In this document: positions 42,144-50,269 of the stretch, piece after piece
Numbering within the stretch: the stretch's first letter is position 1
Layout: each line of letters begins with the position of its first letter
NCBI GenBank assembly: GCA_020635855.1
Contig: JACJYZ010000004.1
Location: 124,001 to 188,000, forward strand
Direction: 5' to 3'
DNA from: Flavobacteriales bacterium
GTDB taxonomy: Bacteria > Bacteroidota > Bacteroidia > JACJYZ01
Length of the DNA: 64,000 bases
Notes under the pieces: model-generated
The model's input: only the letters and a program-made list of their open reading frames with translations
Databases searched by the model: none
Told to the model about the DNA's origin: nothing
Position numbers and translations under genes: made by a program

Positions 42144-42854
42144 ATGATTGAAATACCCCTTGGTCGTCACCAGGATCAATCCACCCGACACATCCCCGTA
42201 CTCAGCCGGGATGCCACCGGTCAGCACCGAGAACTGGTTGATGCACCCCCCTGGAAGGTTTGAACTACCGATGACCTTCACACCATCGATATAGATCTGA
42301 GTTGCCTCCTTACGTGCACCTCGGATGTACAGATCTCCGCCCGGTTCGCTTTGATAAACCTGGGGCAACAGGGCTGCATATTGCTTTACATCCGGGGTAC
42401 GGGTGGGAACCCGCTCGATCACCTTGGGATCAATATGCTCTCCCGCCGTTTCATCCGGCCTGACCATAGAAGGTGTGATTACAATGGGCGCAAATGCCAT
42501 GTTGCCGATTTCAATGTTTAACATGGTCACAGTACCGGCATTCACCTGTACTCCCTTCATGATCGTTGGCATTTTCCCCACATACCGGGCCTCCACCGTA
42601 TAAGTGCCGGGGTCCAGCGCCTTGATCCTGTATCTGCCGTTCTCATCGGCCACCGAGGCAGCAACCTGAGCTCCGTTATTCATGACCGTCACCGTGGCAA
42701 ACGGCAAGGCTTCCCCGGTTTCCTTTTCGTTGACCGTTCCCTTGATCTCTCCCGATGCAACGGCCAAGGCTGCCGTTGAACTGAATGTGAAAACCATGAT
42801 CAACAACTGTAACAATGTGCGTGCGGCCCTGTGTTGAAGTTGTGTATGTACCAT
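42141..42854 (-). CDS. Carboxypeptidase-regulatory + TonB plug protein lacking a barrel
   Basis: A 237-residue exported protein. The signal peptide (to about AVASG, residue 35) is followed by a CarboxypepD_reg-like Ig domain (about 36-115; GEIKGTVNEKETGEALPFATVTV, ENGRYRIKALDPGTYTVEARYVG). A TonB-receptor plug follows (about 140-233; LPQVYQSEPGGDLYIRGARKEATQIYIDGVKVIGSSNLPGG, TGGIPAEYGDVSGGLILVTTKGY). It then stops where a SusC-like receptor would continue for 500 or more barrel residues. Either a truncated receptor or a genuine stand-alone plug. The stop is embedded in an ATTCGTA repeat, which favours truncation by rearrangement, but the frame before it is clean. Confidence 0.75.
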   Translation of the reverse strand: MVHTQLQHRAARTLLQLLIMVFTFSSTAALAVASGEIKGTVNEKETGEALPFATVTVMNNGAQVAASVADENGRYRIKALDPGTYTVEARYVGKMPTIMKGVQVNAGTVTMLNIEIGNMAFAPIVITPSMVRPDETAGEHIDPKVIERVPTRTPDVKQYAALLPQVYQSEPGGDLYIRGARKEATQIYIDGVKVIGSSNLPGGCINQFSVLTGGIPAEYGDVSGGLILVTTKGYFNH

Positions 42855-43015
42855 TATTATATTGATGGATTGAGGTTATACCCCAATCTACGGCAGGCCT
42901 TAATGGTTTTCAACCCGGAATGAACGAACGGATGCACCCGTCTTCCGAATGGTAGCCATCTCCTGATGAGCGAATAATTCTCCAACGATACAGATGGAAT
43001 GACGCGCCGCCTCAC

Positions 43016-43023
43016 TACTTTTG
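43016..43023 (+). promoter_or_regulatory. -7 box TACTTTTG for the EamA transporter gene
   Basis: An exact TAnnTTTG with only 7 nt to the ATG at 43031. As at coaX, a transcript from here would have almost no leader. Confidence 0.55.
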
Positions 43024-43030
43024 CACCGGC

Positions 43031-43909
43031 ATGCAATCCTTTTTTGAGAAGAAAACCAACCAATGGCTCACGCTCGGGCTGTTGGCGCTTACGTGGGGAA
43101 GTTCATTTATCCTGATGGAAAAAGGATTGGTGGCCTATTCCGATACGCAGGTGGCCTCGCTACGCCTGGTGTTTGCCGGACTTGTCCTTCTGCCCGTTTC
43201 GATCCGAAGGATCCGGCACCTACCGAAGAAAACGCTGATTCCTATTTTCCTGGTCGGACTGGTCGGAAACGGTATTCCCGCTTTTCTTTTCACCAAAGCT
43301 GAGACGGTGATCGACAGCTCCACCGCCGGCATCATCAACGCCCTGGCGCCCCTGTTCACCCTGCTGATCGGCATTTCGTTCTTCCACCTGAAGGCCCGGT
43401 GGGTGCATGGCCTGGGCATCCTTGTGGGACTGGCCGGCGCCGTTGCCCTGTTATATGACGATATGCACATCGGAGGCAAAGCGGGTTATGCCGGCCTGGC
43501 CATCATCGCCACGGTGTGCTATGGCTTTTCCATCAACATTGTAAAAGGATACCTCCACAGCGTACCTGCCACAGAAATCGCTTCCATTGGCTTGCTTTTC
43601 GTGGGACTCCCCTCCGGAATCTACCTGTTCAGCACCGATTTCACCCAGCACTTCAGCACACACCCCGACGCATGGACCAGCCTGGGCTATATAATGATCC
43701 TGGGCATGGTGGGAACCGCTTTCGCCGTATCCATCTTCAACATGCTCATCAAATCCACCTCCCACCTGTTCGCCGCATCCGTCACCTACCTGATCCCCAT
43801 CGTGGCGATCTTCTGGGGATTGTTTGACGGTGAATCGATGGACATCCGGAAAATCATCGCCATCCTTACCATCCTGGTCAGTATTTACCTGGTGAACCGC
43901 AAGACCTGA
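43031..43909 (+). CDS. EamA/DMT family transporter
   Basis: A 292-residue inner-membrane transporter of the drug/metabolite superfamily. Ten hydrophobic helices form two EamA repeats (first: LTWGSSFILMEKGLVAYSDTQVASLRLVFAGLVLLP; second: GMVGTAFAVSIFNMLIKSTSHLFAASVTYLIPIVAIFWGLFDGE). The second repeat carries the typical Y-L-x-P-x-V signature. Substrate cannot be read; relatives export amino acids or other small metabolites. A single-gene unit preceding rplU by about 90 nt. Confidence 0.9.
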   Translation: MQSFFEKKTNQWLTLGLLALTWGSSFILMEKGLVAYSDTQVASLRLVFAGLVLLPVSIRRIRHLPKKTLIPIFLVGLVGNGIPAFLFTKAETVIDSSTAGIINALAPLFTLLIGISFFHLKARWVHGLGILVGLAGAVALLYDDMHIGGKAGYAGLAIIATVCYGFSINIVKGYLHSVPATEIASIGLLFVGLPSGIYLFSTDFTQHFSTHPDAWTSLGYIMILGMVGTAFAVSIFNMLIKSTSHLFAASVTYLIPIVAIFWGLFDGESMDIRKIIAILTILVSIYLVNRKT

Positions 43910-43936
43910 TCACCCGAATTAATTTCATGGGATTGC

Positions 43937-43967
43937 TTGGGAGGGAAAAATCTTTTGTTTACATTTG
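43937..43967 (+). promoter_or_regulatory. rplU-rpmA promoter (TTG-N20-TACATTTG)
   Basis: The -7 box TACATTTG (43960-43967) and a TTG at 43937-43939 are separated by 20 nt, matching the two-part Bacteroidota promoter. The best-formed promoter in the window, as expected for ribosomal protein genes. Confidence 0.7.
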
Positions 43968-43998
43968 CACCCCTTAATGTAACAAGCTGCAAGGAACT

Positions 43999-44514
43999 AT
44001 GTACGCAATTGTCAAGATCGGAGGACACCAATATAAGGTTGAAAAAGACCAGAAGGTGTTTGTAAACAGACTCGCTCAGGAAGCGGGAGATAAGGTTCTT
44101 TTGGACCAGGTGCTGCTCATCGACAACAATGGCAAGGTATTGACCGGAGCCCCTGTGATCAAGGGTGCCGGCGTTACTGCCACCATCGTGGAGCATGTAA
44201 AAGCGGATAAAGTCCTTGTTTTCAAAAAGAAGAGAAGAAAAGGCTATAAAAAGCTGAACGGTCATCGTCAGGCAGTGAGCCTGATCCAGATCGACAAGAT
44301 CGAGGAGAAAGACGCCAAGGCCCCCGTCAACACGCCGAAAGCAAAAGCAGAACCCAAGGCAGAAAAGGAAGCCCCCGCTGAAGCAAAAGCAACCAAGGCA
44401 ACCAGAGAACCCAAGGCAGCTGCCCCGAAGAAAGAAACCACGGCAAAGAAGGCCCCAGCCAAGAAAGCCGCCCCCAAGAAATCAACCGCCAAGAAAACAG
44501 ATAAAGGCGAATAA
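43999..44514 (+). CDS. rplU: 50S ribosomal protein L21 with long Lys/Ala tail
   Basis: A 171-residue bL21. Residues 1-102 are the conserved domain (MYAIVKIGGHQYKVEKDQKVFVNRL, LTGAPVIKGAGVTATIVEHVKADKVLVFKKKRRKGYKKLNGHRQ). The last 70 residues are a low-complexity Lys/Ala/Pro/Glu tail (repeats of KA, PK and AKK) not found in E. coli L21. Tails of this kind occur in other Bacteroidota. They resemble histone H1-like tails and may bind rRNA or DNA. Cotranscribed with rpmA, 20 nt downstream. Confidence 0.96.
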   Translation: MYAIVKIGGHQYKVEKDQKVFVNRLAQEAGDKVLLDQVLLIDNNGKVLTGAPVIKGAGVTATIVEHVKADKVLVFKKKRRKGYKKLNGHRQAVSLIQIDKIEEKDAKAPVNTPKAKAEPKAEKEAPAEAKATKATREPKAAAPKKETTAKKAPAKKAAPKKSTAKKTDKGE

Positions 44515-44534
44515 TACTTTAATTTCCACGAACC

Positions 44535-44798
44535 ATGGCACATAAAAAAGGAGTCGGTAGTTCCAGGAACGGTCGCGAGTCGGAAAGCAAACGACTGGGC
44601 ATCAAAATTTTTGGTGGCCAACAAGTTGTTGCAGGCAACATCATCGTTCGTCAACGTGGAACCAAGCACAAAGCCGGACTGAATGTCGGCATCGGAAAGG
44701 ACCACACCCTGTACGCACTTGCAAACGGTGTGGTGCAATTCCAAAAAAAGAAAGATGACAAATCCTACGTTTCGGTTGTTCCAGCAGCGGCCGAATAA
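44535..44798 (+). CDS. rpmA: 50S ribosomal protein L27
   Basis: An 87-residue bL27. It starts MAHKKGVGSSRNGRESESKRLG, the mature N-terminal arm that reaches the peptidyl transferase centre, without a cleaved leader. GNIIVRQRGTKHKAGLNVGIGKDHTLYAL is the family signature. The usual rplU-rpmA pair, followed by an intrinsic terminator. Confidence 0.98.
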   Translation: MAHKKGVGSSRNGRESESKRLGIKIFGGQQVVAGNIIVRQRGTKHKAGLNVGIGKDHTLYALANGVVQFQKKKDDKSYVSVVPAAAE

Positions 44799-44818
44799 GG
44801 ATGCTTAACCCATAATTG

Positions 44819-44852
44819 AAATCCCGGACGCATCGTTCGGGATTTTTTTTTC
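44819..44852 (+). terminator. Intrinsic terminator after rpmA
   Basis: AAATCCCG (44819-44826) pairs with CGGGATTT (44838-44845) and is followed by a run of T. Twenty-one nt after the rpmA stop. Confidence 0.85.
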
Positions 44853-44876
44853 TATTTTTCCCAATACTTATCTCCA

Positions 44877-46145
44877 ATGCTCACGCTTCAACTCTTACGG
44901 GACCAACCCGAACAAGTCGTTCAACGCCTGCAGAAAAAACACTTCCAGGCAGGCGAAATCGTAGAGGCCATTCTTCGCATCGACCAGGAAAGAAGAAAAA
45001 TACAGGCACAGAACGATGCCCTTCTCGCCGAAGCCAATGAACTTGCACGCTCCATCGGCGACCTCTTCAAACAAGGCAAGAAAGACGAAGCCGAATCCCT
45101 TCGGCAACGCACCGGTGAACTGAAGGAAGAAACCAAAAAGCTCGGCGAACAGCTCCAGGCCCTCGAAAGCCAGCTGCAGGAGAAGATCACCGAACTGCCC
45201 AACCTGCCCCACGATTCCGTACCCGAAGGCAAAACACCGCAAGACAATGTAACCGTACGCGAAGGTGGATCCAAACCTTCCCTGCCCACCGACGCCAAAC
45301 CGCATTGGGACCTGGCCGAACAATACAACCTGATCGATTTCGCGCTGGGCAACAAGGTAACCGGTGCCGGCTTCCCAGTCTATCTAAACAAAGGCGCACG
45401 CCTGCAACGCGCCCTGATCAACTATTTTCTGGATAAGGCCCTGGAGACAGGCTACCGTGAGTGCCAGCCCCCCATCCTCGTGAACACCGATTCTGCTTTT
45501 GGCACCGGCCAGTTACCCGACAAGGAAGGACAGATGTATGCCGTTGAACGGGATCAGCTGTATGTGATCCCCACCGCCGAAGTACCCCTGACCAATATCT
45601 ACCGCGATGTGATTCTCGATGAAGCGCAGTTCCCGGTGAAAATGGTGGGTTATACCCCTTGCTTCCGCCGCGAAGCAGGCTCATACGGAAAAGATGTGCG
45701 TGGCCTCAACCGCCTGCACCAGTTCGACAAGGTGGAGATCGTACAGGTACGCAAACCCGAGGAGTCTTACCAGGCACTGGAAGAAATGGTGGCCCACGTG
45801 GAATCGCTCCTGGTGGCCCTGCAACTTCCCTACCGCATCCTGCGTCTTTGCGGTGGTGATATGAGCTTTACATCTGCCTTGACCTACGACTTTGAAGTAT
45901 ACGCCGCCGCGCAAGACCGCTGGCTGGAAGTCAGTTCCGTTTCCAACTTCGAGTCCTTCCAGGCCAACCGCCTCAAGCTGCGTTACAAAGAAGATAAAAC
46001 CAACAAACTGGCACACACCCTAAACGGAAGCGCCCTGGCCCTCCCACGCATCGTGGCGGCGTTGCTTGAGAACAACCAGCAACCCGATGGCATCAGCATT
46101 CCCGCACCCCTTGTACCTTACACAGGCTTTGCCAAAATCGATTGA
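44877..46145 (+). CDS. serS: Seryl-tRNA synthetase
   Basis: A 422-residue class II synthetase charging tRNA-Ser and tRNA-Sec. The N-terminal antiparallel coiled coil (about 30-105) grips the tRNA long arm. Catalytic motifs: motif 1 in GAGFPVYLNKGARLQRALI, motif 2 in TPCFRREAGSYGKDVRGLNR, motif 3 in NGSALALPRIVAALLEN. Full length. The next gene begins 11 nt after its stop. Confidence 0.98.
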   Translation: MLTLQLLRDQPEQVVQRLQKKHFQAGEIVEAILRIDQERRKIQAQNDALLAEANELARSIGDLFKQGKKDEAESLRQRTGELKEETKKLGEQLQALESQLQEKITELPNLPHDSVPEGKTPQDNVTVREGGSKPSLPTDAKPHWDLAEQYNLIDFALGNKVTGAGFPVYLNKGARLQRALINYFLDKALETGYRECQPPILVNTDSAFGTGQLPDKEGQMYAVERDQLYVIPTAEVPLTNIYRDVILDEAQFPVKMVGYTPCFRREAGSYGKDVRGLNRLHQFDKVEIVQVRKPEESYQALEEMVAHVESLLVALQLPYRILRLCGGDMSFTSALTYDFEVYAAAQDRWLEVSSVSNFESFQANRLKLRYKEDKTNKLAHTLNGSALALPRIVAALLENNQQPDGISIPAPLVPYTGFAKID

Positions 46146-46156
46146 ACCCCATTCCA

Positions 46157-46726
46157 ATGACCAGAAACTTCATCCTGCTGTGCTTCGCTCTCATTTCAAT
46201 CACCCTGGCTTCCTGCGAGCCCGATTATGTGAAGGCGGGAAAGAGGCAGATCGACAGCCTGGATACACAGTACCAGCAGTTGCAAACCTCCATCAAGGAA
46301 TTCAAATACGAAGAGGCGATGGAGAAACTGGAAACCGTGGAAGAACACCTGGAACACTTCCAGGCATCCAACCAGGACACCCTTTCCAGGGATGAGGCCA
46401 TGCTGCTTTCCAACTACCATTCCGTGGCCGAACCGCTGGAGAAACTGAAGGAGCGCTATCAGTATTACCAGGATGAACTGCAGACCACCCGCAAACAACT
46501 GGATGGCCTCAGGCACGACCTGGAAAACAAAGCCTTCACCGATTCGTTGTTCCAGGTATACCTGTCTGACGAACGCAATGCACTGAACCGGTTGCAACAG
46601 GAAGCGTCCCAGGCCGTAGAAATGGCTAAAAAGAAAATGGTTGTGTTCGATTCCCTGCAGCCCAGGATCACACGCCTGGCCAAATCGGTCAACATCGAGG
46701 TGGAAAATGAAAAGGATGAGAAATAA
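46157..46726 (+). CDS. Coiled-coil lipoprotein
   Basis: A 189-residue lipoprotein. The leader MTRNFILLCFALISITLASC gives lipobox Cys 20. The mature part is a long helical coiled coil (GKRQIDSLDTQYQQLQTSIKEFKYEEAMEKLETVEEHLEHFQ; YYQDELQTTRKQLDGLRHDLENK; LNRLQQEASQAVEMAKKKM). A TTG 15 nt upstream could extend it, but the ATG fits the leader. It overlaps the next TPR gene by about 20 nt. Function unknown; serS - coiled-coil lipoprotein - TPR suggests envelope assembly or division scaffolding, inferred from form only. Confidence 0.75.
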   Translation: MTRNFILLCFALISITLASCEPDYVKAGKRQIDSLDTQYQQLQTSIKEFKYEEAMEKLETVEEHLEHFQASNQDTLSRDEAMLLSNYHSVAEPLEKLKERYQYYQDELQTTRKQLDGLRHDLENKAFTDSLFQVYLSDERNALNRLQQEASQAVEMAKKKMVVFDSLQPRITRLAKSVNIEVENEKDEK

Positions 46727-48551
46727 GATTGCCGCACTTGGTGCCTGCTGGCTCATGCTGTTGATCGCATGGCCTCACCACCTGTTGGCGCAAAGCAGCA
46801 CAGACGAACAACTGGCCAATCTGTATTTCCAGGACCGCGACTTCGAAAAAGCCGCCTACTATTTTGAAAAACTCTTCGACGCCAATCCGAGCAATCAATA
46901 CTACCAACCCCTGCTGACCAGCTACATCGAAACAGGCGAATTCAAAAAGGCCGAAAAGCTGGTGAAGAAAAGAATCAAAACCAATCCGGGAAACCTTGCC
47001 TTCCAGGTAGACCTGGGGTATGTTGCAAGAAAGGCCGGCGACGATAACGAAGCCAAAAGCCAATACCAGAAAGCCATCAAGGCGCTGCCGGCCAACCAAC
47101 AAAGTGTGCTCGACCTGGCCAATGCCTTCCTGGGCAAGAACGAATCCACCTACGCGGAAGAAACTTATCTCCACGGCCGCAAGATGTTCGACGGTATCTA
47201 CACCTTTAACATGGAACTGGCCGAGATCTATTCCCAGGCAGGGGAATACATGAAGATGTTTGACGAGTACCTGGGCCTGATTGATCAGAACCCTTCCTAC
47301 CTGCAAACCGTGCAAAACGCACTGCAGTCCAAACTGGCCAACGACATGAACGGCCAACGACGGGCCCTGCTGAAAACCATTCTGCTGAAACGGATCCAGA
47401 AGTACCCTGATGCCGTGGTGTATTCGGAACTGCTCATCTGGTACTACATGCAGGAACAGGAATTCGCATCGGCATTGATTCAGGCCAAAGCCCTCGACAA
47501 ACGTTTGCATGAAACCGGCGAACGCATCATGAACCTGGGCTACATCGCCGAAGAAAACGGCGCCTCCGACGTTGCCGTGGATTGCTACCAGTATGTGATC
47601 GACAAAGGCAAAAACAGTTACTACTATGCCGATGCGCGCATCCGATTGCTCGGTACCTTGTATGCCCAGGTCACCGGTTCTTATGCACCCGACCAGGCCA
47701 AGATCACCGATCTCAAATCCCGCTATATCAAAACCCTTTCCGAACTCGGTATCGGCAACCAAACCGCCCTACTCGCCTGCAAGCTGGCCCACATCGAGGC
47801 ATTCTACCTGCACGAAACCGAACCCGCCATACAAAGACTGCAGGACCTGCTGACGGCTCCGGGCATCTCCAAACAAAACCAGGCGCAAGTGAAGCTGGAA
47901 CTGGCCGACATCTACGTGTATACAGGTGAGCGATGGGAATCAACCCTGCTTTACAGCCAGGTGGAAAAAGACTTCAAGAACGACCCCATCGGCCACGATG
48001 CCAAACTCCGTAATGCACGCCTGTCTTACTACATGGGCGATTTCAACTGGGCACGTGCACAGGTGGATGTACTCAAAGCCGCCACCTCCAAACTGATTGC
48101 CAACGATGCACTGGACCTTTCGCTGTTGATCACCGACAACCAGGACGGAGATTCACTCGACATCCCCCTGCACATATTCGCACGCGCGGAGTTGCTGACA
48201 TACCGCAATCTTGATTCCCTGGCACTGCTCACGATGGATTCCATCACCACCAAATATCCCAGTCACGCCCTGGCCGACGAGATCCTGTACCGGAAAGCCC
48301 AGATCATGGAAAAGGAAGGAAAATTCGAACAGGCCACGGAATTCTACCAGCAGATCGTTGTTCAGTTCGGAACCGATATCCTGGCAGACAATGCGCTGTT
48401 CCGACTGGCCGAACTGTACGAGGAGTATTTCAAGAACCCCGACAAAGCCATGGAACTCTACCAGCAACTCATGGTCCAATACCAGGGTAGCATGTTCACC
48501 GTGGAAGCACGCAAACGGTTCCGGGCATTACGCGGTGACAAGCTGAACTAG
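46707..48551 (+). CDS. Exported TPR protein
   Basis: A 614-residue protein. The signal peptide ends near HLLAQ (about residue 30). TPR repeats run along the whole chain: early ones DRDFEKAAYYFEKLFDANPSN and IETGEFKKAEKLVKKRIKTNPGNLAFQVDLGYVARKAGDDNEAKSQYQKAI; late ones KEGKFEQATEFYQQIVVQFGTDILADNALFRLAELYEEYFKNPDKAMELYQQLMVQY, similar to the YbgF/BamD type. ATGs at 46707 and 46716 are both possible. The stop overlaps the convergent esterase gene by 4 nt. Role unknown. Confidence 0.8.
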   Translation: MKRMRNKIAALGACWLMLLIAWPHHLLAQSSTDEQLANLYFQDRDFEKAAYYFEKLFDANPSNQYYQPLLTSYIETGEFKKAEKLVKKRIKTNPGNLAFQVDLGYVARKAGDDNEAKSQYQKAIKALPANQQSVLDLANAFLGKNESTYAEETYLHGRKMFDGIYTFNMELAEIYSQAGEYMKMFDEYLGLIDQNPSYLQTVQNALQSKLANDMNGQRRALLKTILLKRIQKYPDAVVYSELLIWYYMQEQEFASALIQAKALDKRLHETGERIMNLGYIAEENGASDVAVDCYQYVIDKGKNSYYYADARIRLLGTLYAQVTGSYAPDQAKITDLKSRYIKTLSELGIGNQTALLACKLAHIEAFYLHETEPAIQRLQDLLTAPGISKQNQAQVKLELADIYVYTGERWESTLLYSQVEKDFKNDPIGHDAKLRNARLSYYMGDFNWARAQVDVLKAATSKLIANDALDLSLLITDNQDGDSLDIPLHIFARAELLTYRNLDSLALLTMDSITTKYPSHALADEILYRKAQIMEKEGKFEQATEFYQQIVVQFGTDILADNALFRLAELYEEYFKNPDKAMELYQQLMVQYQGSMFTVEARKRFRALRGDKLN

Positions 48552-49294
48552 GCCCTGACCGCCTCTCCGGCAATTTCCAGGAATATATCCACCAGTTCAT
48601 CCGGCTTGCTGAAGAACGGCGAATGACTCGCCTGCATGTGATACACCTTCCGGCAGGGCGTTTCTGTGTACATCTTCTCCTGGATAAATGGCGTTACCGC
48701 CCGGTCGTCGTCGCAAGCAATGTAATACCTGGGTACCCGTCCGAACTTTTCTTCACTGAGGTGCAACGGCGCCAGTCCCGACTCCATCGGTTCGGCACCC
48801 AGCAACACCCTGGCCATCTCCGCAATCCCTTCTTCACAATCGTGGTAAAGTCCTTCTCTGTAAATTTCCTGTTGCAGGGTATGCGAACCGGAAGCGTGGT
48901 CCATCGTCACATAGGGTTTCAGCCACCCAGTCGTATCCTGCGCCGAATATTCTGATTGCGTTTTTCCATCCGGGATGAGGTACGCCGCCAGGTAGATCAG
49001 CTTTTCAATCTTGTCGGGCCGATGCTCCGCCGCTTGTGAAATCACAATGCCGTTCTTGCTGTGTCCCACCAGGATCACTTTTCCTTCCGCACGGTCGATC
49101 AGCTCACATACCTTCGCCACCGTGTCTTTGAAGTTCACCTTTTCAATAGGTGTTTTGTCGCGGCCCATGCCGGGAAGATCCATCGCGCATACCTTGTGGC
49201 CCTGACGTTCGAGCAGGGGAGTTACCTTGTACCAGTTCCAGGCACAATGCCAGGATCCGTGAATGAGAATGAATGTTTTCTGTTCCATGTGCAT
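48548..49294 (-). CDS. Alpha/beta hydrolase (plant methylesterase-like)
   Basis: A 248-residue alpha/beta hydrolase. The oxyanion motif is ILIHGSWHCAWNW, the nucleophile elbow VGHSKNG (Ser about 78), the acid near ACDDDRAV (about 200) and the catalytic His in ASHSPFF (about 228). HGSWHGAW-like and GMG openings place it with the salicylate/jasmonate methylesterase and hydroxynitrile lyase-like group, found widely in bacteria. Substrate unknown. An ATG at 49288 is an equal start. It lies 1 nt after the ada-like gene on the same strand. Confidence 0.88.
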   Translation of the reverse strand: MHMEQKTFILIHGSWHCAWNWYKVTPLLERQGHKVCAMDLPGMGRDKTPIEKVNFKDTVAKVCELIDRAEGKVILVGHSKNGIVISQAAEHRPDKIEKLIYLAAYLIPDGKTQSEYSAQDTTGWLKPYVTMDHASGSHTLQQEIYREGLYHDCEEGIAEMARVLLGAEPMESGLAPLHLSEEKFGRVPRYYIACDDDRAVTPFIQEKMYTETPCRKVYHMQASHSPFFSKPDELVDIFLEIAGEAVRA

Positions 49295-49295
49295 G

Positions 49296-50144
49296 TTATT
49301 TGGATGTGTACAAATGGGCGGATTCCCACCCGATCATGGCCGCCTTCCGGTCGGCGCCCCAATGGTATTCACCGAATTCACCCGTTGACCTGATCACGCG
49401 ATGACAGGGAATGAGATACGCCACCGGGTTGTCTCCGACGGCCGTGCCCACCGCCCTCGATGCACGCGGTTGCCGAATGGATGAAGCTACCTGACCGTAC
49501 GTGACCAACCCGCCTTCCGGGATGCGCATCAATGCTTCCCACACCTTCACCTGGAATTCGGTGGCCTTCAAATGCAACCGGATTTCGGCCGGATTTCTCT
49601 GATCACGGTTGAATATCTGCAGGGCCTTTTCCTGCATGGCATCCGCACTTTGAAGAAAGCGGGCTTTGGGAAACATATGCAGCAGACGTGAAAGCGCTTT
49701 CTCTTCATCATCCGAAAAAGCCAGATGACAAACACCCCTGGATGTAGTGGCAATAAGTACCCTACCGAACGGACTGTCGGCAAAGCAGTAAGAAATGGCA
49801 AGGTTCTTCCCGCCATCCCTGTATTCGGCCGGTGTCATGCCCTCGATGTGAATGAAGAGGTCATGCAGCCGTCCGGTACCTGAGAGTCCGGTGGCATGCG
49901 TCGCCTCCGACAACGTCACCTGCTCATCCTTCAACAACTTCCTGGCATGTTCGATGCTGACGTATTGCAGGAATTTTTTCGGACTCATACCCGCCCACTC
50001 GGTGAACATGCGCTGGAAATGGAACGGACTCATGTGCACCTTTTCCGCCACTTCCTCCAAGCCGGGCTGATCGCGGAAATGACGGCGGATGTACCCGATG
50101 GCTTCTGCGATGCGATTGAAATCTACATGTTGCTGCTCGTTCAT
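49296..50144 (-). CDS. Ada-like AraC regulator / O6-alkylguanine-DNA alkyltransferase
   Basis: A 282-residue fusion. An N-terminal AraC HTH domain (about 5-105; EAIGYIRRHFRDQPGLEEVAEKVHMSPFHFQRMFTEWAGMSPKKFLQY) is joined to a methylated-DNA methyltransferase (about 115-280). The latter has the suicide Cys in NPVAYLIPCHRVIRSTGEFGEYHWG. The N-terminal Zn methylphosphotriester domain of E. coli Ada is missing, so the usual activation switch is absent. It repairs O6-methylguanine by transfer to Cys. ATG 50144 is favoured; an upstream start would add an odd His-rich tail. Confidence 0.92.
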   Translation of the reverse strand: MNEQQHVDFNRIAEAIGYIRRHFRDQPGLEEVAEKVHMSPFHFQRMFTEWAGMSPKKFLQYVSIEHARKLLKDEQVTLSEATHATGLSGTGRLHDLFIHIEGMTPAEYRDGGKNLAISYCFADSPFGRVLIATTSRGVCHLAFSDDEEKALSRLLHMFPKARFLQSADAMQEKALQIFNRDQRNPAEIRLHLKATEFQVKVWEALMRIPEGGLVTYGQVASSIRQPRASRAVGTAVGDNPVAYLIPCHRVIRSTGEFGEYHWGADRKAAMIGWESAHLYTSK

Positions 50145-50243
50145 GGCCGAAGTTGTTTTGTGATGATGTAAAAGTAGAAAAGGATGCAACCGGCCGCCAC
50201 CCGAAACTTGCGATCTTTTGAACCTCTTTCCGGCTCAAGCTTG

Positions 50244-50251
50244 TATCTTTA
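50244..50251 (+). promoter_or_regulatory. Possible -7 box TATCTTTA for gpmI
   Basis: Matches TAnnTTTG except the final base, 18 nt before the gpmI ATG. Confidence 0.4.
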
Positions 50252-50269
50252 CAATTATAAACCCACACC

